Source: an uncultured Eubacteriales bacterium | Lineage (GTDB): Bacteria > Bacillota > Clostridia > Oscillospirales > CAG-382 | DNA: 64,000 nucleotides | Assembly: GCA_934502885.1 (NCBI GenBank) | Contig: CAKSUT010000011.1 | Coordinates: forward strand, 1 to 64,000 | Reading direction: 5' to 3' | Shown here: positions 50,765-59,497 of the stretch, piece after piece | How the letters are laid out: each line of letters starts with the position of its first letter | How positions within the stretch are numbered: the stretch's first letter is position 1 | Notes under the pieces: generated by a model | Databases searched by the model: none | What the model was told of the DNA's origin: nothing | What the model saw: only the letters and a program-made list of their open reading frames with translations | Position numbers and translations under genes: made by a program

Positions 50765-52945
50765 TTACGCAATTGTCACGCCGTCTGCGATGTCTGCGTC
50801 GTCGCGGCTCTTCATGATAATCTGGAAGATTGTCACCGTACCGACGAGAATAGTTCCCACGATGTCTGAGACCGTACCGGGATAAATCATGAGAAGACCG
50901 CCGACTATAACGGGGAGTATTTCGTATATCTTCATCCTCCTGAGCATATAGCCTTCAAGACCTGCCGAGAGGGCGAAGATACCGATAAGGGACGTTACGA
51001 TTATGAGAGCGATGTCGGAGGCTGTTGCACCGATGAAGAGCATCTTCGGATTGAACGCGAAGACGTATGGGATGATAAACGCCGTCACGGCAAGCTTTGT
51101 TGCGATAACGCCCGTCTTAAACGGATTGGAATTCGCAATGGCGCTTCCGGCATACGCCGCAAGAGCGACGGGAGGCGTGATGTCCGCAACGATACCGAAG
51201 TAGAACACGAACATATGCGCCGCAAGCATCGGAAGACCCATCTTGATAAGAATGGGTGCGGTGATTGTCGCCATGATGAGGTAGTTCGCCGTTGTGGGAA
51301 CGCCCATTCCGAGAACGATGCAGGTTGCCATGGTGAGGAAGAGCGCGAGGAAGAGGTTGTTGTGCGCGATAGGCACGATAACGCTGATAAGCGTAGAGCC
51401 GAGGCTCGTTATAGTAACGACTCCGGCAACGATACCGGCAAGACCGCACGCAAGAGACACGCCCATGGTGTTTCTCATACCGGATTCGAGAGCTTCAAGG
51501 GATATTCTTCCCGATTCTCTTGTCTCGTTTCCGAAGAAAGAGCAGACTATGTAAATAAGACCTGCGAGAATAGCGGCATTCTCCATCTTCATTTTCGCAA
51601 GGCAGATAAAGATTATAAACGCCGCGACGGGGATAATGAGAAGACAGATATCGACGATGTCCGACTTCGAGTCCGGATCTGTTTTCTTCTTAAGATTGCC
51701 GATAAGCTTTACAACGTCCGTGACAAGCATGAGCACCATTGTCGTGAGGATTGCCATGCACGCCGACTGAGCCGGAGTGCGGTTGAAGGACATGAGCACG
51801 ACAAGAACGACTATCGGGAGGAAGAGGTAGCCCTTGCGGAAGAAGAGTCTGAAGAAATTCGGGATGCTGTCCTTGGGAAGACCCTTGAGTCCGAGCTTCT
51901 TTGCCTCGAAGTGTATCATCATGAAGATACACGTGAAGTAAAGGATAGCCGGGAGTATTGCGGAAACCGCGATTGTGACGTAGGGAAGGCTCGTAATTTC
52001 ACTCATGAGGAACGCCGCCGCGCCCATGATGGGAGGCATTATCTGACCGCCCGTTGACGCCGCCGCTTCGACTGCCGCCGCAAACTCGGGCTTGTAGCCT
52101 ATGCTCTTCATGACGGGAATGGTTACGCTTCCGCTTCCGACGGTGTTGGCAACCGAGCTTCCGGAGTACATACCCTCGAGTGCCGAGGAAATGACCGCAA
52201 CCTTTGCGGGACCGCCGGAAGCGTATCCGGCGACGGAGTTCGCAAGGTCAACGAAGAATCCGCCTATACCGGTCTTTTCGAGGAAAGAGCCGAGTATTAT
52301 GAAGAACACGATGAACGTCGAGCAGACGTTGAGAGGCGTCCCGGGGATACCGTTGGTTGTGTAGAAGAGATTGTAGATTATCGATTGGGGAGTTTTTCCG
52401 TACCAAAGCGCGTACACGATAAAGCCGCCGGCAACGAAAAGTATCGGAAGTCCGACCGCTCTGCGGCAAAGCTCGAACAGGAGGACTATTCCGATGACAG
52501 CCATGACCTTGTCGAGGTTGTTTATCGCCGCCGCACGGTTTGTTACCGCACGGAAATTAAGCGCGTAGTAAAAATACGGAGCCGCTCCTGCCACGGCAAA
52601 CACGAAGTCGTACCACGGCACGAAGTTGTGAAGCTTGGTCTGCTTCTTGTAAAGCGGATATATAAGAAATCCCAAAAAGATGATAATGCCCAAAAACGCT
52701 GACATTCTCGCCTGGTCGGGGAGGGTTACGAAACGTGTGCCGAAAACGAACACGGTAAACGCGAGAAAAGCAAGCTTTATGAGCTTTACCGGCAAACCGC
52801 TGAACTGACGTGTGTTCGACTCACGGTCGAATTCCGCCATAAGCTCGTCGGCACTCTTCACCGCCGCGCCGTCGTCCGCGATATGCGCACTCATCTGAGC
52901 GTTCGCAACCGGAGAGGTGTCTCTTTTCTTCTCGGACTCTGACAA
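50765..52945 (-). CDS. TRAP transporter fused permease (DctQM-type 4TM/12TM fusion)
   Basis: Membrane component of a TAXI-type TRAP transporter, a secondary active importer of organic anions. 726 residues with about 18 hydrophobic segments; GGFFVDLANSVAGYASGGPAKVAVISSALEGMYSGSSVANTVGSG in the middle and LGMGVPTTANYLIMATITAP near residue 545 are typical of the fused DctM-like domain. An N-terminal cytoplasmic stretch of about 50 residues precedes the first helix. It follows the DUF1850 gene by 18 bp and a TAXI binding-protein gene, the standard gene set. Confidence 0.94.
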   Translation of the reverse strand: MSESEKKRDTSPVANAQMSAHIADDGAAVKSADELMAEFDRESNTRQFSGLPVKLIKLAFLAFTVFVFGTRFVTLPDQARMSAFLGIIIFLGFLIYPLYKKQTKLHNFVPWYDFVFAVAGAAPYFYYALNFRAVTNRAAAINNLDKVMAVIGIVLLFELCRRAVGLPILFVAGGFIVYALWYGKTPQSIIYNLFYTTNGIPGTPLNVCSTFIVFFIILGSFLEKTGIGGFFVDLANSVAGYASGGPAKVAVISSALEGMYSGSSVANTVGSGSVTIPVMKSIGYKPEFAAAVEAAASTGGQIMPPIMGAAAFLMSEITSLPYVTIAVSAILPAILYFTCIFMMIHFEAKKLGLKGLPKDSIPNFFRLFFRKGYLFLPIVVLVVLMSFNRTPAQSACMAILTTMVLMLVTDVVKLIGNLKKKTDPDSKSDIVDICLLIIPVAAFIIFICLAKMKMENAAILAGLIYIVCSFFGNETRESGRISLEALESGMRNTMGVSLACGLAGIVAGVVTITSLGSTLISVIVPIAHNNLFLALFLTMATCIVLGMGVPTTANYLIMATITAPILIKMGLPMLAAHMFVFYFGIVADITPPVALAAYAGSAIANSNPFKTGVIATKLAVTAFIIPYVFAFNPKMLFIGATASDIALIIVTSLIGIFALSAGLEGYMLRRMKIYEILPVIVGGLLMIYPGTVSDIVGTILVGTVTIFQIIMKSRDDADIADGVTIA

Positions 52946-52963
52946 TGTTATTTCCTCCTTGTA

Positions 52964-53509
52964 TCAATTTTCTTCGTCGTCCCTTTGAAGCCGCCACTTC
53001 GGCTTTTTGAGGGCTATGGCAATGTGCGCGTTTTTGCCGCACATCTGCGTGAGACTGTATTCTCTGCCGCGTATCTTTAAAACATGGTCATATACGGTTC
53101 CGACTATGTATTTAACCTCGGGAAAAACAGTGCCGAAGCCGGATACGATCATGTTGCCGTCATCGTCGTAGGAAAGGGTCTGCCCTTCTTCAAGAGTACT
53201 TTGCACGCCTGCACCGAAGGCCGAGTAGATCGTTTTGTCGGCGATAATCTTCTCATCGTGTATGACAAAACAGTCCGTCACGGGGCTTTTGTTGACCGAA
53301 TGTACAAAGGATACCGAAAACTCCGTACCCTCGGGTGCGTCGAAAGCGCGGTAAACCTTGCCGGTCTCGGTGTTGTATATTTCAATGCTCGCCGGAAGGG
53401 ATTCGCGGTAGAGTGCCAAAATCATCATCAAAAGCAAAACCGCGACCGCAAGAGCCGCCGCGGCACTTTTTTTGCTTTTGAATGTGAAATTCTTCAGCTT
53501 ACTCAGCAA
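52964..53509 (-). CDS. DUF1850 protein of the TAXI-TRAP operon
   Basis: 181 residues with one N-terminal membrane helix (AAAALAVAVLLLMMILALYR, residues 16-35) and an exported beta-rich domain (FSVSFVHSVNKSPVTDCFVI, VGTVYDHVLKIRGREYSLTQ). DUF1850 proteins recur between the binding protein and fused permease of TAXI-TRAP systems, as here; the role is unknown. It starts at TTG, overlapping the end of the TAXI gene by 11 bp. Confidence 0.87.
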   Translation of the reverse strand: MLSKLKNFTFKSKKSAAAALAVAVLLLMMILALYRESLPASIEIYNTETGKVYRAFDAPEGTEFSVSFVHSVNKSPVTDCFVIHDEKIIADKTIYSAFGAGVQSTLEEGQTLSYDDDGNMIVSGFGTVFPEVKYIVGTVYDHVLKIRGREYSLTQMCGKNAHIAIALKKPKWRLQRDDEEN

Positions 53510-54467
53510 TTACGCCGATTTCCTTGAAGTACTTTGCAGCGCCTGCGTGCATGGGCACTACGGAGGGGATACCGTCAACAGCCTTTGCGCTGTCAAGCTC
53601 TTCGCCCTTTTTGTAAGCGACGGCTATTTCGTCCTTGTTCTCGAAGATAGCCTTTGTGATGTTGTAAACGGTGTCCTCGGAGAGGTCGTTGTCAACAATG
53701 TATGTAGCCATAACGGCAACCGTCTTTACTTCCTCGGTTACACCCTTGTAGGTGTCTGCCGGAATGGACTGACGGGTGTAGAACTCGTACTGAGAGGAAA
53801 GCTCCTCAAACTTGTCGTCGTCAATGGGAACGATAGTGAGCTCCGAATTCATCGCAAGGTCGGAGATAGCATTTGTGGGGATACCCGCAACGCAGAAGAA
53901 AGCGTCGATCTTTTCGTCCTTGAGAGCGTCTGCGGACGGACCGAAGCCGAGGTTCTGCTTGTTGATGTCCTTGTCGATGTCAATGCCGTATGCCGCGAGG
54001 ATCTGCTTTGCGTTGAACTCAACGCCGCTGCCTGCGTCGCCTACGGATACGCGCTTGCCCGCAAGGTCTGCGACGGAGGTGATGCCGCTTTCCTTGGAGG
54101 CTATGATCTGGCAGATTTCGGGGTAAAGGGTAGCGACTGCGGAGAAGTCCTTTATCTCGGTGCCATCAAAGAGGTCTGTGCCGGTGTAAGCGTAGTACAT
54201 AACGTCGTTCTGAACGATAGCCATGTTAGCTTCGCCTATCTGGATAAGCTGAATGTTCGCCTTGGAGGCGCCTGTGGACTGAACGTCAAACTTTATGCCG
54301 GTCTTGTTCTGAAGGATCTGACCCATTGCCATGCAGTAGCCGTAATATGTACCTGTGTTGCCTCCGGTTGCGAGAACGATCTTTTCGCCGCTCTTGTTTC
54401 CGCAGGATGCGAGAAATACTGTTGCTGTTGTGAGAAGCGCGAGAATAAGCGCAATACTCTTTTTCAT
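53499..54467 (-). CDS. TAXI-family TRAP transporter solute-binding lipoprotein
   Basis: 322 residues. Lipoprotein signal with lipobox LASC near residue 21, then VLATGGNTGTYYGYCMAMGQ, QSTGASKANIQLIQIGEANM and LAGKRVSVGDAGSGVEFNAK, which are hallmarks of TAXI binding proteins. It captures the organic-anion substrate outside the membrane and delivers it to the fused permease. ATG after GGAGGAAAAATC. First gene of the operon, with a consensus promoter. The substrate is not predictable from sequence. Confidence 0.95.
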   Translation of the reverse strand: MKKSIALILALLTTATVFLASCGNKSGEKIVLATGGNTGTYYGYCMAMGQILQNKTGIKFDVQSTGASKANIQLIQIGEANMAIVQNDVMYYAYTGTDLFDGTEIKDFSAVATLYPEICQIIASKESGITSVADLAGKRVSVGDAGSGVEFNAKQILAAYGIDIDKDINKQNLGFGPSADALKDEKIDAFFCVAGIPTNAISDLAMNSELTIVPIDDDKFEELSSQYEFYTRQSIPADTYKGVTEEVKTVAVMATYIVDNDLSEDTVYNITKAIFENKDEIAVAYKKGEELDSAKAVDGIPSVVPMHAGAAKYFKEIGVIAE

Positions 54468-54522
54468 GATTTTTCCTCCAATGAATAAATTTTGAGTAAC
54501 AAAAAATTTTTGCCTTGTACCT

Positions 54523-54551
54523 ATTATATCAAACCTGAAAGCATTTGTCAA
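54523..54551 (-). promoter_or_regulatory. Consensus promoter of the TAXI-TRAP operon
   Basis: On the minus strand TTGACA (54546-54551), 17 bp, TATAAT (54523-54528): a perfect sigma-A match, 56 bp before the start codon. Confidence 0.85.
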
Positions 54552-54588
54552 GTATTATGCAGAAAAAATGCTAATCTTAACGAAAAAA

Positions 54589-54600
54589 TAACACGTGTTA
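54589..54600. promoter_or_regulatory. Palindrome TAACACGTGTTA upstream of the TAXI-TRAP promoter
   Basis: A perfect 12-bp palindrome 38 bp upstream of the -35 box, a plausible activator or repressor site. The cognate regulator is unknown; the AraC protein at 55049 is the nearest candidate, but AraC sites are usually direct repeats. Confidence 0.4.
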
Positions 54601-54639
54601 AGAAAATATGCAGAAATTTCATCTGCCTATGCAAAAAAG

Positions 54640-54675
54640 AAACAAAATAACGCTCCGCGGACGATGTGCGGAGCG
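54640..54675 (-). terminator. Terminator of the rhamnose mutarotase gene
   Basis: On the minus strand CGCTCCGC pairs with GCGGAGCG, followed by TTATTTTGTTTC, 36 bp after the stop codon. Confidence 0.75.
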
Positions 54676-54710
54676 CAAAACGCATATATTGCGTAAAAAA
54701 GGCGGACGGT

Positions 54711-55028
54711 TCAGTCAAGCTCGAACACTTTGGCAAGCTTCGGCTGTGCGCCGGTTTCGGGGTCGGGAACCATGATGAGGATATCCTTCATGTATTCGTC
54801 CCATTTTTTCACGACCTCGCTCTCAGCCTGAACCTTTGCGGCGTATTCCGCGCCGTACTCGCACTCGTAGTAGCCGAAAAGCTCCGTTCCGACATTCCAT
54901 ATCGTGTAGTTTTTAATTCCGGCGCTCTTAAGCACCTCTTTCATTTCGTCCCAGATTGCGTCGTGACGTCTCTTGTACTCTTCGAGGCTTCCCTCTTTTA
55001 TGTTGGCTTTCCAAGCATATTTTTCCAT
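54711..55028 (-). CDS. rhaM: L-rhamnose mutarotase (RhaM family)
   Basis: 105-residue dimeric alpha-beta barrel protein that interconverts sugar anomers. YAWKANIKEGSLEEYKRRHD (catalytic Tyr/His region), IWDEMKEVLKSAGIKNYTIW and KWDEYMKDIL match the family. Members act on L-rhamnose, and some relatives are L-fucose mutarotases in oxidative fucose pathways, so the substrate should be read as a 6-deoxy-L-sugar. It lies downstream of an AraC regulator, next to the catabolic operon. Confidence 0.92.
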   Translation of the reverse strand: MEKYAWKANIKEGSLEEYKRRHDAIWDEMKEVLKSAGIKNYTIWNVGTELFGYYECEYGAEYAAKVQAESEVVKKWDEYMKDILIMVPDPETGAQPKLAKVFELD

Positions 55029-55048
55029 GTCGATGTTCCTTCCTTACT

Positions 55049-55909
55049 CTAAATGTCGATATCTTTTCTTACGCGCGCCCTGAATTCGCTCGGCGAAAAA
55101 CCCGTTTCTCTCTTGAACGCCTTGCTGAAATAGAACGGATCGGCAAAGCCGACGCTCTTCGCTATGTCGAGAATTTTGGCGTTTGTATTGGTGAGAAGAA
55201 ACTTTGCGTGACCTATCCGCAGCTCCGTAAGATACCTGTGCGGAGAAACGGACATTTTCTGAGTGAATACGTGCGAATACCGCGAAACGCTCATGCTGCA
55301 CATCTTCGCATAGTGTTCTATTCCCGTGTTTGCGGCAAAGTTGGTTTTCATTTCATCGACGGCGATTCCTATATCGGAGCCGCTCGAATAAGCCTCGCGC
55401 TCCGCATTTTCGTCGATTTTGCGCTTTAGGTGCGTCAGAAACCGAAGCAAATACGAATTGCACATATTTTTCCAGCCGGTTTTCTTGAACTGAAGCTCCT
55501 TGATGATTTTCTCGGCGCAGTGCCTGAAATTGCCGGTGTCGGAGACCTCGTAGACCGTGAAGGCTTCTATGCTGAAGGTGCGCAGAATTTCGCCGGCGAA
55601 TATCCCCGTGAAATGCACCCACACGGCGTTGACGGGGTCGGAGAAGCGGTAGTCGTTCTCGACGTGCGGCGGTATCAGTATAAAGCTGTTCCGACCGACC
55701 TCGAGAGTTTCGCCGAAGTGATTTAAGGAAAGATAGCCGTCTATTATGAGGATTATCTGAAAATCCTTTCTTCCGTCGGGACGGTAAGTTCTCGATTCTT
55801 CGGAGATATTCTCGAAAATGCCGCAGCAGTTCACCTGAAGATAGTCGTTGCTCGCAAGATTGTTGTTGAGCGTTACCCTGTCGTTTATGCCGCCGACCGT
55901 TATAGCCAT
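55049..55909 (-). CDS. AraC-family transcriptional regulator (RhaS-like)
   Basis: 286 residues: cupin sensor (VNCCGIFENISEESRTYRPD, YLSLNHFGETLEVGRNSFIL), then a double helix-turn-helix (TGIEHYAKMCSMSVSRYSHV, KILDIAKSVGFADPFYFSKA). The chosen ATG (MAITVGG) follows GTGAGG at 8 nt. It is divergent from the sugar catabolic operon at 56081 and 20 bp upstream of rhaM, so it is the likely sugar-responsive activator of both. Confidence 0.92.
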   Translation of the reverse strand: MAITVGGINDRVTLNNNLASNDYLQVNCCGIFENISEESRTYRPDGRKDFQIILIIDGYLSLNHFGETLEVGRNSFILIPPHVENDYRFSDPVNAVWVHFTGIFAGEILRTFSIEAFTVYEVSDTGNFRHCAEKIIKELQFKKTGWKNMCNSYLLRFLTHLKRKIDENAEREAYSSGSDIGIAVDEMKTNFAANTGIEHYAKMCSMSVSRYSHVFTQKMSVSPHRYLTELRIGHAKFLLTNTNAKILDIAKSVGFADPFYFSKAFKRETGFSPSEFRARVRKDIDI

Positions 55910-55932
55910 TTGTTTCACCTCACCCTATTGTA

Positions 55933-55961
55933 ATTATACATAAGACATTACCTATTGTCAA
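55933..55961 (-). promoter_or_regulatory. Consensus promoter of the araC-rhaM pair
   Basis: On the minus strand TTGACA (55956-55961), 17 bp, TATAAT (55933-55938). The plus-strand operon promoter between 55962 and 56080 is not obvious by eye, as expected for an activator-dependent one. Confidence 0.8.
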
Positions 55962-56080
55962 GTCTCGGCAGCAGAAAATTCCATTCAAAAAGCAAAAAAA
56001 TTTATGGTTTTCCGCAACAATTGAATGTAAACTGTATGCGTAAAGAGATTACACTCGTAAAAGAGAAAGGATGACTTCAA

Positions 56081-57136
56081 ATGTCAAAGATAAAACTTGA
56101 AAATCTGCACGCCTTTGCGGTGAAAGCGCTCCTCGACGCAGGAATGAGAGAGGCTGATGCGCAGACCGTCGCAGACACCCTCATAACGACCGACACGTTC
56201 GGAGTTATGACCCACGGTACAAAGAACCTCGCCGCATACATCGAAAAAATGAATGCCGGCGGTCTCGACGCAAAGGCAGAGCCTATGGTTGAGTGCGATG
56301 GTCCGGCGTTCGCCGTTATAAACGGAAACCGTGCCGTCGGCATGGTTTCGGCGTGCATGGCTATGAACCTTGCGGTAAAGAAAGCGAAAGAGGTCGGAAT
56401 AGCATACGTCGGCGTTAAGAACAGCTGCCACTTCGGCGCGGCAGGATATTACTCCAATATCGCCGCACGCGAGGGCCTTATAGGTCTTGCAATGAGCAAC
56501 GCCGACCCCGTTATCGCAGTTCCCAACGGCAGAGCGAAAGCGATAGGAACTAATCCCTTCTCCTTCGCCGCACCTCTCGGAAACGGAAAGAGCGTGTTCC
56601 TTGACATAGCTCTCTCGAATGTCGCCGCACTCAAGGTTATTGCCGCAAAGGAAAAGGGCGCATCCATTCCCGATACATGGCTTGTCGATGAAGAGGGACT
56701 TCCCACCTCGGACGCATCAAAGTTCCCGGCACATGCAAGTCTTCAGCCCATGGCGGCGCACAAGGGCTACGGCTTCGCGGTTCTCGTAGAGATTCTCGCA
56801 GCGGTAATGACGGGCGCGGGAATACTGAGCGAGGTAACGAGCTGGAACCTCGATATGTCTGCCCCCAACAACGCCGGTCACGCTTTTATCGCAATAGACG
56901 TGTCGAAGATGATGCCCCCGGAGACCTTTGCCGCAAGAATCGGAAAGATGGCGGACGAGCTGAAGTCCGGACCTCTTGCCAAGGGTGCGGAAAAGATCTT
57001 CCTCCCGGGTGAGATGGAGTGGACAAGACGGGATAAGGCTCTTGCGACGGGCGAAATAGAGATAACAGACGCTATGGCAAAGAGCTACAGAGAGCTTTCC
57101 GCAAAGACGGGTATACCCGTGGAGATAGAAGACTGA
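56081..57136 (+). CDS. Ldh-family (malate/L-lactate/L-sulfolactate-type) NAD(P)-dependent dehydrogenase
   Basis: 351 residues of the YlbC/YiaK/Ldh fold, unrelated to classical lactate dehydrogenase. GVMTHGTKNLAAYIEKM near residue 42 carries the catalytic His; KNSCHFGAAGYYSNIA near 115 and VPNGRAKAIGTNPFSFAAPL near 148 form the cofactor and active sites; AHKGYGFAVLVEILAAVMTG near 228 follows. The reaction is 2-keto acid to 2-hydroxy acid interconversion, e.g. on 2-keto-sugar acids. First gene of the operon; ATG after GAAAGGATG. Confidence 0.9.
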   Translation: MSKIKLENLHAFAVKALLDAGMREADAQTVADTLITTDTFGVMTHGTKNLAAYIEKMNAGGLDAKAEPMVECDGPAFAVINGNRAVGMVSACMAMNLAVKKAKEVGIAYVGVKNSCHFGAAGYYSNIAAREGLIGLAMSNADPVIAVPNGRAKAIGTNPFSFAAPLGNGKSVFLDIALSNVAALKVIAAKEKGASIPDTWLVDEEGLPTSDASKFPAHASLQPMAAHKGYGFAVLVEILAAVMTGAGILSEVTSWNLDMSAPNNAGHAFIAIDVSKMMPPETFAARIGKMADELKSGPLAKGAEKIFLPGEMEWTRRDKALATGEIEITDAMAKSYRELSAKTGIPVEIED

Positions 57137-57173
57137 AACAATATATTACATAATATAAAAGGAGATTTTTAAA

Positions 57174-57833
57174 ATGGAAAAGACAATGTACGGTATTCTT
57201 AAGACGACGGGCATATGCCCCATAATGGTAGCTCCCGAGCTCGGGTTTGCCGCAGACGCCGCTCACGCACTTGCAGAGGGCGGACTTCCCGTGTGCGAGG
57301 TTCTTCTTCACCGTGACGACGACTCCCTTGCGAGAATCAGAAGCATTGCAAAGAACGCACCCGAGGTAATAGTCGGCGCAGGCTCGGTCATTTCGATAAG
57401 AGACGCCGAGGAGGCGATAGAGGCAGGCGCAAAGTTTTTCGTTGCTCCCGGCTTCGTTCCCGAGGTGGTGGAGTTTGCACAGAAGAAGAATATGCCCATT
57501 CTCCCCGGTTGTGTTACCGCAAGCGATATCTCCATGGCTCTCAACTGCGGAATCAACATCCTCAAGTTCTTCCCCGTTTATCAGATGGGCGGCGCGGACA
57601 CTCTCGCTCAGTACCACGGAGGACCTTTCGGTAAGGTTGAGTGGGTCGTAACCGGCGGTCTCAACGGCAAAAACTTCCTCCCGTTCGCAGGCATAGACTA
57701 CGTTCTCGCTTCCGGCGGAGACTGGATGTTTGCCGAGGGCGGCGCAGTAAACGACAAGAACTATGACCTCATCGTCGAGAACACACGCAGAACAATAAAG
57801 GACGTCCTTGACCTTCGTGCGTCCAAGAGATAA
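57174..57833 (+). CDS. 2-keto-3-deoxy-(6-phospho)gluconate aldolase/KHG aldolase family protein
   Basis: 219-residue class I aldolase. Catalytic Glu in LPVCEVLLHRDDDS near residue 40; Schiff-base Lys in GINILKFFPVYQMGG near 130; VTGGLNGKNF near 160 binds the phosphate or carboxylate. It cleaves 2-keto-3-deoxy acids to pyruvate plus an aldehyde. ATG after AGGAG, 37 bp after the Ldh-family gene. Confidence 0.92.
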   Translation: MEKTMYGILKTTGICPIMVAPELGFAADAAHALAEGGLPVCEVLLHRDDDSLARIRSIAKNAPEVIVGAGSVISIRDAEEAIEAGAKFFVAPGFVPEVVEFAQKKNMPILPGCVTASDISMALNCGINILKFFPVYQMGGADTLAQYHGGPFGKVEWVVTGGLNGKNFLPFAGIDYVLASGGDWMFAEGGAVNDKNYDLIVENTRRTIKDVLDLRASKR

Positions 57834-57850
57834 CATCGGGCGGTGATTTT

Positions 57851-58630
57851 ATGTCGAAAATGAGCTTTGATTTTGAGGGAAAGAACGTAATGATAACCGG
57901 TGCCGAGAGGGGTATCGGTCTTGAGATAGCGAAAGGCTTCGCACGCTGCGGCGCAAACATAATAATCGCAGGTCTTGCCGACGAAGAGTTCCCGAACGCC
58001 GAGAAAGCGGTAAAGGAAGAGGGGGCGGAGTGCTTCTGCATTCACACGGACGTCTCCGACGAGGCGTCCGTAAAGAACACGGTGAAAAACGTCCTCGATA
58101 AGTTTTCCCGCATTGACGTCCTCGTAAACAACGCCGGCATAAATAAGCTTGCGCCGGCAGAGAAAATGCCTCTCGAGGTTTGGCAGAGAATACTCGGCGT
58201 AAATCTCACAGGCACTTTCCTTATGTGCCGCGAGGTCGGTGCGTCAATGATAGAGAACGGCGGCGGAAACATCGTCAACATAGCTTCGATGTCGGGGATT
58301 GTGGTAAATCCGCTTCCGCAGCAGCAGTGCGCCTACAACAGCTCAAAGGCAGGAGTTATCATGCTCACAAAATGCCTTGCCAACGAGTGGGCGCAAAAGG
58401 GAGTTCGTGTCAACGCAGTCTGCCCCGGCTTTACGAGAACGCCGCTCACGGCAAAGAGACTCGACACGCCGAACGACCCGGCAGTCAAAAAGTGGATAGG
58501 CGGCACGCCGATGGACAGAGTCGCAGTCCCCGAAGAAATGGTGGGAATCGTACTCTACTACGCAAGTGAGTATTCGTCCTTCACCACGGGAACGTGCATA
58601 CCGATTGACGGCGGCTATACCTGCCTGTAA
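57851..58630 (+). CDS. SDR-family oxidoreductase (gluconate 5-dehydrogenase/KduD-like)
   Basis: 259 residues. Cofactor motif MITGAERGIGLEIAKG near residue 16, NNAG near 93, catalytic Ser in NIASMSGIV near 140 and Tyr-x3-Lys in CAYNSSKAG near 160; ends with CIPIDGGYTCL. Probably oxidises or reduces a sugar or keto-sugar acid. It lies 17 bp after the aldolase gene. Confidence 0.92.
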   Translation: MSKMSFDFEGKNVMITGAERGIGLEIAKGFARCGANIIIAGLADEEFPNAEKAVKEEGAECFCIHTDVSDEASVKNTVKNVLDKFSRIDVLVNNAGINKLAPAEKMPLEVWQRILGVNLTGTFLMCREVGASMIENGGGNIVNIASMSGIVVNPLPQQQCAYNSSKAGVIMLTKCLANEWAQKGVRVNAVCPGFTRTPLTAKRLDTPNDPAVKKWIGGTPMDRVAVPEEMVGIVLYYASEYSSFTTGTCIPIDGGYTCL

Positions 58631-58647
58631 TGCAAACGGAGGAAACA

Positions 58648-59496
58648 ATGAACAGCATAAAGGATACATTCAAGCTATACAACGGCGTCGAAATCCCGTG
58701 CATGGGACTCGGCACATGGCAATCTAAGGACGAGGCGGCAACGCTTTCCGTGCTTTCCGCACTCTCCCACGGTTACAGACTCATAGACACCGCCGCCGCT
58801 TACGGCAATGAAAAGGGAGTCGGAGAGGGAGTGAACACAAGCGGTCTCGACAGAAAAGAGATCTTCGTGACAAGCAAGCTCCGCAACGCCGACCACGGAT
58901 ATAAGTCAACCCTTGCCGCATTTGAGGGTACTCTCGAAAGACTCGGACTCGATTATCTCGACCTCTACCTCATGCACTGGCCGAACCCCGTTCAGTACAG
59001 ATTTATGTGGAAAAAGGCGATGTGGGAAACGTGGCATGCTTTCGAGGAGCTGTACGGCAATGGAAAGATACGTGCCATAGGCGTGAGCAACTTCATGCCG
59101 CACCACATCGAGGCTCTTATGGAGACGGCGACCGTGAAGCCTATGGTAAACCAGCTCAAGCTCTGCCCCGGAATAACTCAGACCGAAGCCGTCGGTTACT
59201 GCCGCAAAAACGATATAGCGGTCGAAGCGTACAGTCCTTTCGGCACGGGTAAAATCTTTGCCTCCGAGGTTATGAAGAAGCTTGCCGAAAAGTACGGCAA
59301 AACCGTCGGTCAGCTCTGCCTCAGATGGTGTCTGCAAAACGGCTTCGTGTCTCTTCCGAAGTCGGCAAACCCCATGAGAATAAAGGCAAACACCGAGATA
59401 TTCGACTTTGAAATCTCGGCGGAGGATATGAACGTCATTTCAACCCTCGAGGGCTTCGGCGGAGAGCTTCCCGATCCCGACAACATACTTTTCTGA
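58648..59496 (+). CDS. Aldo/keto reductase
   Basis: 282 residues of the AKR TIM-barrel. Catalytic tetrad: Asp in LIDTAAAYGNE near 47, Tyr in the same segment, Lys in IFVTSKLRNADHG near 75, His in LYLMHWPNP near 108; CLRWCLQNGFVSLPKSANPM near 225 binds NADPH. It would reduce an aldehyde such as lactaldehyde, glyceraldehyde or tartronate semialdehyde. ATG follows GGAGG. Co-transcribed with its neighbours. Confidence 0.93.
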   Translation: MNSIKDTFKLYNGVEIPCMGLGTWQSKDEAATLSVLSALSHGYRLIDTAAAYGNEKGVGEGVNTSGLDRKEIFVTSKLRNADHGYKSTLAAFEGTLERLGLDYLDLYLMHWPNPVQYRFMWKKAMWETWHAFEELYGNGKIRAIGVSNFMPHHIEALMETATVKPMVNQLKLCPGITQTEAVGYCRKNDIAVEAYSPFGTGKIFASEVMKKLAEKYGKTVGQLCLRWCLQNGFVSLPKSANPMRIKANTEIFDFEISAEDMNVISTLEGFGGELPDPDNILF

Positions 59497-59497
59497 T

